From assembly GCA_049625305.1 (NCBI GenBank), contig JBMZVD010000079.1:1-8947 (forward strand): DNA of 8,947 nt. The letters are read 5' to 3'. The stretch is from Flavicella sp049625305 (GTDB taxonomy: Bacteria > Bacteroidota > Bacteroidia > Flavobacteriales > Flavobacteriaceae). Position 1 is the first letter of the stretch. The number at the start of each line of letters is the position of its first letter. Both the position numbers and the translations under genes were made by a program. This document shows positions 1 through 6,000 of the stretch, one piece after another. The notes beneath the pieces were generated by a model. The model saw only the letters and a program-made list of their open reading frames with translations. It ran no database searches and was not told where the DNA came from.

Positions 1-485
1 TCTATCAATACCATTTCATCATTGAAATGGTTGATGGCTATGACGAAGCGGAAAAAACTATATTGTAACAACGGTATAGCTGATGGAGCAGACTTTACTT
101 TTAAGTCGATGTTTTCAAAATACTGTACCCCATCATACGTAGTATAGCCATACAAACCATTAAAACCTTTAATTTTTGGATCACATTCTAAATCTATTGC
201 ATCTGTATACCTTTGAAAAACATCATAAAAATTAGAATTTTCCAATTTTTCAGAAGCCAATTCGGTATGCTTATAAGCTAACTTTAAATAGTGGTCCTCG
301 GCCTTAATGGTGACAACTGGATCAATACATAAAAAAGAAAAACTATCCTCCTTACTGTGATAATCAGAACTTTCAAGCAGTAAGGTATTTGCAAATTTAT
401 CTCTAAATTTTAAATACAAACCTACTGGTGTTACAGTATCTGCAATTATGGTTTTTGTAGTTGATTTAAATTTAATTTTTTTCAT
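1..485 (-). CDS. trpE: Anthranilate synthase component I, N-terminal part (cut by window edge)
   Basis: This reading frame is open from the ATG at 485 to the left edge, giving the first 161 residues of a protein of roughly 460-500. TrpE makes anthranilate from chorismate, with ammonia supplied by the TrpG glutaminase, as the first committed step of tryptophan synthesis in the cytoplasm. The sequence begins MKKIKFKSTT, and has GLYLKFRDKF and LLLESSDYHSKEDSFSFLCI near residues 22-54, then GFNGLYGYTTYDGVQYF and IPLLQYSFFRFVIAINHF near the right end of the fragment, all typical of the Anth_synt_I_N domain of flavobacterial TrpE. The chorismate-binding catalytic domain lies outside the window. The closely related PabB is the main alternative, but a Trp-rich leader peptide and attenuator directly upstream decide for TrpE. 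The gene presumably heads a trp operon running leftwards. No strong Shine-Dalgarno sequence is visible. Confidence 0.92.
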   Translation of the reverse strand, partial: MKKIKFKSTTKTIIADTVTPVGLYLKFRDKFANTLLLESSDYHSKEDSFSFLCIDPVVTIKAEDHYLKLAYKHTELASEKLENSNFYDVFQRYTDAIDLECDPKIKGFNGLYGYTTYDGVQYFENIDLKVKSAPSAIPLLQYSFFRFVIAINHFNDEMVLI

Positions 486-508
486 TGTGTTCGGTTTCTC
501 TATGTATT

Positions 509-527
509 CAAAACATTGTTTGTTTTG
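509..527 (-). other. Short hairpin between the trp attenuator and trpE
   Basis: A perfect 7-bp inverted repeat (CAAAACA at 509-515, TGTTTTG at 521-527, 5-nt loop) lies in the trpE 5' untranslated region, 23 nt before the start codon. It has no following U-tract and few G-C pairs, so it is not a terminator. It could affect ribosome access or be chance in AT-rich DNA. Confidence 0.3.
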
Positions 528-540
528 GAAATTTTATTAA

Positions 541-555
541 TTGTAATAGTTACAA
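541..555. repeat. Inverted repeat TTGTAA-TAG-TTACAA just past the attenuator
   Basis: A perfect 6-3-6 inverted repeat sits directly downstream, in the trp direction, of the attenuator U-tract. Fourteen bases (544-557, TAATAGTTACAAAC) recur exactly at 1656-1669 upstream of the thioesterase gene. It may be a protein-binding site or a chance AT-rich match. No known operator is recognised. Confidence 0.35.
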
Positions 556-557
556 AC

Positions 558-584
558 AAAAAAAGACTTATCGTGAGATAAGCC
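558..584 (-). terminator. trp attenuator: intrinsic terminator
   Basis: On the minus strand an 8-bp stem (GGCTTATC at 584-577 and GATAAGTC at 572-565, one G-U pair) with a TCAC loop is followed at once by seven T residues (564-558). This is a standard Rho-independent terminator placed between the leader peptide gene and trpE. It should form when charged tRNA-Trp is plentiful and the ribosome passes the leader Trp codons. Confidence 0.9.
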
Positions 585-624
585 TTCTATAGTATCATAC
601 ATATAAAAATAGGGATATTCTCAC
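573..624 (-). promoter_or_regulatory. trp antiterminator pairing (alternative leader RNA fold)
   Basis: The RNA segment transcribed from 624-612 can pair with the one from 584-573, which contains the 5' arm and loop of the terminator. GUGAGA pairs with UCUCAC, then after one bulged A the UA pairs with UA, and after a 2x2 internal loop CC pairs with GG. This fold excludes the terminator stem, since it uses GGCUUAUC. It would form when a ribosome stalls on the Trp codons and blocks the upstream pause hairpin, letting transcription reach trpE. The pairing is read directly from the sequence; the energetics were not computed. Confidence 0.75.
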
Positions 625-640
625 TTAAAGATTAAGAGAG
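620..640 (-). promoter_or_regulatory. trp leader pause hairpin (1:2 structure)
   Basis: CUCUCUUAA (640-632) and UUAAGUGAG (628-620) can form a 9-position stem with one U-U mismatch around a 3-nt loop. It overlaps the last codons and stop of the leader peptide. It shares the GUGAG segment with the antiterminator, so the two folds are mutually exclusive, as attenuation requires. Confidence 0.65.
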
Positions 641-675
641 TGCCACCACCAGTTATTTAATGTATTGAATTTCAT
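625..675 (-). CDS. trpL: trp operon leader peptide with three tandem Trp codons
   Basis: The ATG at 675 opens a 16-codon frame ending in TAA at 625-627, giving MKFNTLNNWWWHSLNL. Three consecutive TGG codons (651-643) in so short a peptide are the hallmark of a ribosome-mediated attenuator. A ribosome starved of Trp-tRNA stalls there, covers the 5' arm of the pause hairpin, frees the antiterminator and allows trpE transcription. The stop codon lies inside the pause hairpin, the classical arrangement. The peptide itself probably has no function beyond being translated. It starts about 190 nt upstream of trpE on the same strand. No Shine-Dalgarno is obvious; the region before the ATG is A/T-rich. 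Confidence 0.92.
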   Translation of the reverse strand: MKFNTLNNWWWHSLNL

Positions 676-692
676 GTTATAAATATATACAA

Positions 693-700
693 CAAATTTA
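693..700 (-). promoter_or_regulatory. Candidate trp promoter, -7 element TAAATTTG
   Basis: On the minus strand TAAATTTG matches the Bacteroidota -7 consensus TAnnTTTG and lies 17 nt before the leader-peptide ATG, so the transcript would have a very short 5' end before trpL. No convincing -33 TTG/TTTG is visible at the expected spacing; that region is almost pure A/T. Confidence 0.5.
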
Positions 701-752
701 AATTAAAATTTGAATAAATAAAATAGAATCAGTTATTTATTTTTAAAAAAGA

Positions 753-1108
753 TTATTTTCTTTTATTAAAAATACAACGGAATCCGTAAAACACTGTATT
801 TGGTGCAACAGTTGCATGAATACTTAACAAATCGAATAATTTACAACCCAATGCAAAACCTACTACTGGATTGATTTCATTTTTGATTAAAAGATGTTTT
901 TAAATTGAATTCCTCCATATCTTTCTGGCTTACGTGTTAACCATATACCAAACCCACACCATAATTTATTCCAATTTTTTTAGAGAACCTCCAAGATCTT
1001 TTGTACATCATTACTAAAGTTGGATCTCCAAAAGAATTTTTAAAAAAGTTATTTCAATACACCTCTAGTTGACAGCTGTATACCAGACTCTAAAAAAAGT
1101 CTTAGTTT
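753..1108 (-). pseudogene. Degraded outer-membrane beta-barrel-like gene, several frameshifts
   Basis: Protein-like segments continue from one minus-strand frame to another, which points to a decayed gene. In order: 1108-1052 reads RLFLESGIQLSTRGVLK; 1053-940 includes NSFGDPTLVMMYKR and KKIGINYGVGLVYG before a stop at 937; about 943-890 in another frame includes WLTRKPERYGGIQFKN; 899-753 in a third frame reads KNEINPVVGFALGCKLFDLL then SIHATVAPNTVFYGFR and ends CIFNKRK-stop. Alternating short strands rich in aromatic and Gly residues with an aromatic-ending last strand look like the C-terminal half of a porin-type outer-membrane protein. At least three frame changes are needed. No intact start is seen; a fragment LLFFVFALS near 1150-1120 could be a leftover of a signal peptide. 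The family assignment is an inference. Sequencing errors are unlikely to explain so many breaks, given that the neighbouring genes are intact. Confidence 0.6.
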
Positions 1109-1165
1109 CTATATACCAACAAAATATCTGAGAGGGCAAACACAAAAAATAGAAGTACGAATTGT

Positions 1166-1591
1166 CTAATCCTCAAATACATTCTTGAAAACCTCAGGTA
1201 GAGTTGTTACTTTTTTTGCTGTGTAATCGAAACAAATAATACCTGTTTTGACTTGTGCCAATTCTTTTCCTGTGGTTAAATTTTTCATTGTATAAAATAA
1301 ATCAAACCCTAACCTATGCATGTCAAAAACAGCAATATCAATTTCAATGTCGTTACCGTAAAAACCTTCTGACTTATACACTACAGCCGCATCTGCCTGA
1401 ATGATACCTGAACCAGCTACATTCATTTCATTCCAACCGTGCGATGACAAAAATTGGACACGCGCTTCATGAGCTAACGATAAAACAGCATCATTGCCTA
1501 AATGCCCTCCATAATTTATATCAGTTACGCGAAGTTTTATCGTTGTGGTAAAGTGAAATTTTTCGGGTGCTTCTAATTTTATACGAGCCAT
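1166..1591 (-). CDS. Hotdog-fold acyl-CoA thioesterase (4HBT/YbgC-FadM-like)
   Basis: The 141-residue product has the size and pattern of a single-domain hotdog thioesterase. After a short lead, beta strand IKLRVTDINYGGHLGND (residues 18-34) holds the family's active-site region: Asp24 is in the position of the catalytic Asp, followed by the GGHLGN turn. The helix that follows (LSLAHEARVQFL, 37-48) and the later strands ending TGIICFDYTAKKVTTLP (116-132) match the fold. These cytoplasmic enzymes hydrolyse thioester bonds of acyl-CoA or related thioesters; the true substrate cannot be told from sequence. The start ATG at 1591 begins MARIKLEAP, and no better start exists upstream in frame. The gene stands alone, with the pseudogene downstream and a secreted protein gene ending 113 nt upstream. 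The region before it carries a promoter-like element and repeats. Confidence 0.85.
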   Translation of the reverse strand: MARIKLEAPEKFHFTTTIKLRVTDINYGGHLGNDAVLSLAHEARVQFLSSHGWNEMNVAGSGIIQADAAVVYKSEGFYGNDIEIDIAVFDMHRLGFDLFYTMKNLTTGKELAQVKTGIICFDYTAKKVTTLPEVFKNVFED

Positions 1592-1615
1592 TATCTATTT
1601 AATAGTTGAAATACA

Positions 1616-1658
1616 AAATGTAATTAACAAGTAATTACTAAATTTCAAATGTAATTAA
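1616..1658. repeat. Two direct copies of AAATGTAATTAA, 31 bp apart
   Basis: The 12-mer AAATGTAATTAA occurs exactly at 1616-1627 and 1647-1658, an offset of 31 bp or about three helical turns, within the thioesterase upstream region. The upper copy overlaps the candidate -7 element. The geometry would suit a repeated regulator site, but the bases are all A/T-rich. Confidence 0.5.
1646..1653 (-). promoter_or_regulatory. Candidate thioesterase promoter, -7 element TACATTTG
   Basis: On the minus strand TACATTTG matches TAnnTTTG exactly and lies 54 nt upstream of the thioesterase ATG. A TTTG occurs 11 nt further upstream (1668-1665), closer than the usual 17-23 nt for a -33 box, so the upstream element is uncertain. 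Confidence 0.45.
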
Positions 1659-1673
1659 TAGTTACAAACTATT
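1657..1673. repeat. Perfect inverted repeat AATAGTT-ACA-AACTATT
   Basis: A 7-3-7 perfect palindrome lies 3 nt upstream of the candidate -7 element of the thioesterase gene, where a regulator would contact the promoter. It contains most of the 14-base stretch that also occurs at 544-557. It lacks a U-tract on the minus strand, so it is unlikely to be a terminator for the gene ending at 1705. Confidence 0.45.
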
Positions 1674-1704
1674 CGTGCAATTAAAAATAATATTTAAAAC
1701 TCTG

Positions 1705-2364
1705 CTATTGAATGATTAGTTTTCTAAAAAAACGCCTACCTGACAACTGCACTTCTAACATATAGACACCTTTAGCTATTTCCGACACATCGTAGTAGTT
1801 ATCAACGGGATACAAATCTGTTATTTTTTCTCCGGATAAAGAAAAACAAGCCACTTTATCAACGCTAATGCCATCTACGACAATTTTAAAGCTATCTCTT
1901 ACAGGATTGGGACTGATTAGAAAATCAATGTTTTTTTGCTGTTCTATGTTCATAGTATTCGTATCTCCTGAGAAAACCTCAACTTCTCCACATAATTCGT
2001 TTGTAATTGCAATATTTTCTATCCAATTTCCATCAGATATTGAAGGAGGGTCAGGTACTGATTTTGCTGAACTGTAATAAAGCAAATAAGTACTAACAAA
2101 ATCACCATTGCCGTCGTCTGCTGATATTTCCCAACGGGACTCTAATTCATTCCAAGCTATCTGAAGCTCACAAATACCAATACCTGAGCATGGCTGATCA
2201 CCAACTAAAGGTATAGTTTGAAATACATTTCTATTCGTCTCATCAGTTACTACACGCTCCAAGGAATATACAACATCCTCTAAGAGGTAGGTACAAGTTT
2301 TTAATTGTAAACTTTGACCGTTTACGACTGATACAACAAAAAAAACAAACAAGAACCACTTCAT
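1705..2364 (-). CDS. Secreted protein with T9SS type A C-terminal sorting domain
   Basis: The 219-residue product starts with a signal peptide (MKWFLFVFFVVSVVNGQS, likely cut near residue 16-17). It ends with a 70-residue type IX secretion sorting domain (150-219): it begins ISPNPVRDSFKI, has LSGEKI and the AKGVYMLEV strand, and finishes in a basic FRKLIIQ tail, the usual Por-secretion pattern. Such proteins cross the inner membrane by Sec and the outer membrane by T9SS, and the sorting domain is normally removed on release or surface attachment. The middle region (about 19-149) has four Cys (24, 59, 65, 124) and a WNELESRWEI / PDPPSISDGNWIEN stretch. It resembles no domain that I can name. 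The ATG lies 7 nt after the stop of the tail-collar gene, so the two are probably co-transcribed. No clear terminator follows. Confidence 0.88.
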   Translation of the reverse strand: MKWFLFVFFVVSVVNGQSLQLKTCTYLLEDVVYSLERVVTDETNRNVFQTIPLVGDQPCSGIGICELQIAWNELESRWEISADDGNGDFVSTYLLYYSSAKSVPDPPSISDGNWIENIAITNELCGEVEVFSGDTNTMNIEQQKNIDFLISPNPVRDSFKIVVDGISVDKVACFSLSGEKITDLYPVDNYYDVSEIAKGVYMLEVQLSGRRFFRKLIIQ

Positions 2365-2371
2365 AACTCAT

Positions 2372-2956
2372 TTAATTTCTGGAGGGATAGATACCTTGTA
2401 AACAAATAACATAATTTACTACAGAGAAGGGTTGCGTATTTTGAATAGGCTGATTGCCCCCTGTAACTCCAACCATATCTGAGGACATCGTTATATCAGA
2501 AGTACTTTTAGAATATTCACCGTCTAAAATTTTAGTTCCTGCTAGCAAGGCTCCCTCAGGATTACTGGTATTTCCATCGGCTGCTACAGCTTTTATACTA
2601 TGATTGTGACTAGGTAAATTAGACTCCATTAAAAGTACTGTTTCTTGCCCTCCTTTTTGCCCTAAACTTTTTGAACTTAATCCTGGTCCACTTCCAGCAT
2701 GCACCGCTACTCTACCTCTCAAATCAGGAAGCGCAAAAGTTGTTCGACCATCTCCACCATAGGTTGTTCCCAGTAAAGAAAACAAAGCGGTATTTTGTGA
2801 AATGGGCAACAATTGACCGTTACAAAACGCCCAGTTTCTTGGCGCAAAGTTCCCTGCAAACATTTTTATTTCACCAATAAAAGCATCTTGAGCATACAAA
2901 GGTGAATACTGACTAAAAACAAATAAAAGAATACAAGAATAGAATATTTTTTTCAT
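2372..2956 (-). CDS. Exported phage tail collar / microcystin-dependent protein (MDP) family protein
   Basis: The 194-residue product has a Sec signal peptide (1-23, MKKIFYSCILLFVFSQ then a YAQ cleavage site before DAFIGEI). The tail collar domain follows at about 28-85: GEIKMFAGNFAPRNWAFCNG, LLPISQNTALFSLLGTTYGG and DGRTTFALPDLRGRVAVH. LPSHNHS (114-120) and the C-terminal NTQPFSVVNYVICLQGIYPS (173-192) complete the pattern of the MdpB-like family, named for proteins in cyanobacteria and common as stand-alone genes in many bacteria. Its biochemical role is not established. No other phage genes surround it, so it is not evidence of a prophage. It sits between the aspS terminator and the T9SS cargo gene, and no consensus TAnnTTTG element was found in the 108 bp upstream. 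Confidence 0.9.
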   Translation of the reverse strand: MKKIFYSCILLFVFSQYSPLYAQDAFIGEIKMFAGNFAPRNWAFCNGQLLPISQNTALFSLLGTTYGGDGRTTFALPDLRGRVAVHAGSGPGLSSKSLGQKGGQETVLLMESNLPSHNHSIKAVAADGNTSNPEGALLAGTKILDGEYSKSTSDITMSSDMVGVTGGNQPIQNTQPFSVVNYVICLQGIYPSRN

Positions 2957-3005
2957 GCGAGGGAATTTTCAATTCTTCAATTTAATCTTTTTAGGCTACA
3001 TAACC

Positions 3006-3035
3006 AAAAAAGCACCCATTAGTGAATGAGTGCTT
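3006..3035 (-). terminator. Intrinsic terminator of the gatCAB-aspS operon
   Basis: On the minus strand an 11-bp stem (AAGCACTCATT at 3035-3025, AATGGGTGCTT at 3020-3010, one G-U pair) with a CACT loop runs into six T residues (3011-3006). It lies 30 nt past the stop codon of the fusion gene and marks the end of the operon. Confidence 0.9.
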
Positions 3036-3064
3036 CGTGAATAAATTGAATAAAAATTCTATCG

Positions 3065-6000
3065 TTAGCGGACTATCTTCACATTCATTTCTTCTACTTT
3101 TTTGTCAGAAAGTGGAGATGGTGAACCAAACAACAAATCCTCACTTGAACCTGTTTTAGGGAAAGCCATTACCTCACGAATTGAAGCTTTCTTTTCCAAT
3201 ATCATCATCAAACGATCAACCCCCCAAGCGATACCTCCATGTGGTGGTGCTCCATAATGAAAAGCCTTGTACATGGTACCTACACTCTTGAGCATCTCCT
3301 CTTTGTTGTAGCCCATATTTTTATAGGTAGCCTCTAATATTTCGGGCTTGTGCGCACGTACGGAACCTCCTCCAATTTCATAACCATTCAATATCAGATC
3401 GTATTGCTGTGCAATGATTGAACCAATTTCCTCTTCCTTACCATTCATGTGTTTGTCTAAATCATAAATTGCAGGCATAGAAAATGGATTGTGCGTAAAA
3501 GTCCATCTACCCTCATCTGTTTTTTCAAACATTGGGAAATCCACTACCCACGCAGGACGTAATTCTTTTGGATTGATCAAGCGTAGCATTGCTCCCATTT
3601 CTTGACGTACTGCATCCAAAGCCTTATTGGCAGTCGCATAATCTGCAGCAGAGAAGAAAACAATATCCCCTACTTTAGCTTCAGAAGCTTCAATAATACG
3701 ATCGGCTATGTCTTCTCCTAAAAATTTGATAATCGGTGACTGCAAATCGTTTTCATTGACAATGATATATGCCAAACCACCCAACCCATGAGACTGGGCA
3801 ATCATCGTTAGTTTTTCAATCTGACCTTTAGACATTCTCTTTGTTCCTTGCTCTTCTGCAGTAACCTTGATACATTTGACAATCCCTCCTGCCTCAATAG
3901 GTTTACTAAAGACTTGGAAAGAAGTCTCTTTTACAATATCAGTGATATCTCTCATCTGCAAACCAAAACGCAAATCAGGACGATCACAACCATATTTATC
4001 CATAGCCTCTTTGTAAGTGATCACTTCAAAAGGGTGTAAAATCCATTTTTTTCCATAAATCTTACGCACCACCTCATTAAACATGTGCGTGTTTAAATCA
4101 ATGATCTGCTGCATGCTTGCATAGGCCATTTCGATATCTAACTGCGTAAATTCAGGCTGTCTGTCACCACGAGAATCCTCATCTCTAAAACATCTTGCTA
4201 CCTGGAAATACTTTTCAAACCCACCAACCATCAACATCTGTTTGAATTGTTGAGGTGCTTGAGGTAAAGTATAGAAAGAGCCTGCTTGTTTTCTTGATGG
4301 TACAATAAATTCACGCGCCCCCTCATCAGTTCCAGCGGTAAGAATTGGTGTTTCGATTTCTAAAAACTCTTGTTCGTCCAAGATATCTCTCAATAACTTG
4401 ATCACACGGTGCCTGTTGACAACCGCTTTGCGAACTGCATCGTTTCTATGATCTAAAAACTTGTAATGAAAACGTACACTTTCGTTTGTCTTTGTAGCTC
4501 TTTTTATTTCAAATGGCAAGGATTTAGAAAGGTTTAAAATTTCCAATTCAGAGGTTTCCAATTCTATTTTACCAGAACGGAGCCCAGCATTGAAATCGTC
4601 TTCATTTCTAATAACTACCTTACCAGTTACAGTAATTACTGATTCTGTTTTTAACTTGACCAATGCATCTAGATCCGGAAAACTTTCACGACTCAAGCGT
4701 ACTTGCATTACTTCATTGCTCGAGTCTCTTAAATCGATAAAAATCAACTCTCCATGATCACGAACACTAGACACCCAACCCGCTAGAGTTACTGTAGTAT
4801 CAATTGTTTTTTCAGACAGATCACGAATGACATGTGTTCTGTATTCGTCTTTGATTACCAATGGAATCTCTGGTAAAACTTCCTCTTCTCTCTTCGTTTC
4901 TACATGTATTTCATCTGTAGACACTTTATTTGATGGACTTTCAATAGCAACTGAATTCTGACTGCTTAAAGCATCCAAGATACCTTGTCGTATTACTTTT
5001 CCTGAGGCTCCTTTTCCAATTATCGCAATAACCTTTCCTACAAGTATACCTGCCTTTCCATTATTTCCTTTTTTTACGTCACTAGCAACGGCCTCATTTT
5101 CAGAAATTACTTTTTGGATGGCTTCTTGTATTTGAGACTTAGATATCGTGTGAGCATCAAAGTACCCTTTGTAATCAAATTCAGGATTTTCTAACAAAGA
5201 CTGAATGGCTTTTTGCACCAAAACAACCGTCACCTTCTCTTGCTTTAACATTGAAAAAACATGAGTAAAGTCGGCTATATTTCGAATCTTTTCGTAGCCT
5301 TCCGGTTTGATATTGTTTGCCAAGGTTTTGGTCACAAACAAAGGGTCATTTAAGACTTTATCAATTGCAACAAATACCTCAGAACGTTTTGCATCTGCAG
5401 TAAAAAACTTGGCATCTTGCGGCAATACACCTCCTTCAATCATGATAGATTCCACAGCAAAAGGCAATACGCTTTCATCAACTTGTATGGAGTCTACAGT
5501 CTCTTTTATAGCTACAAAAGGCAAGTCAGGCTCAGAAATGAATCGATAATCCGCCTCAAATTCTTTGGTACGCATTGTTTTGGTCTGTTTCAATTCTGCA
5601 TCCCATAACACTGTAGTCTGTTCTGGTCTGAAAACTCCGTTTTCTGTATAGTATCGCAGTTGCTTTTCAACCTCCTCTTTTAGAGCATCCACCATAAACT
5701 TAAAAGAATTTAAGTTTTTGATTTCAGTTCTTGGGTTCAAATCACTCGTTCCTTTTTTACGCAAAGAAACAGAGACATCCGACTTGAACTCCCCCTTTTC
5801 AAGGTTGGCTTCCGAAATTTTCAAGTTCTGAACAATACGCTGAATGTATTGCGCATAGGTCGAAGCGTCTTCAATATTACGAATGCAAGGATCTGTTACA
5901 ATCTCTATCAAAGGAACACCTGCTTTGTTAAAGTCAACCAATGAAATAGTTTTTTCATGTACCAACTTAGCGGCATCTTCTTCAATGTGAACTTGTGTCA

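Noticed and set aside
713..741. Inverted repeat AATAAATAA / TTATTTATT upstream of the trp promoter
   Set aside because: It is pure A/T with an 11-nt spacer in DNA of the same composition and has no T-tract context; chance is the simplest explanation.
1674..1704. Possible terminator after the T9SS cargo gene
   Set aside because: There is a short T-run, but no stem with G-C pairs precedes it on the minus strand.
2372..2956. Tail collar domain as a sign of a prophage or tailocin
   Set aside because: The protein has a Sec signal peptide, matches the stand-alone MDP family, and no other phage structural, integrase or lysis gene is nearby.
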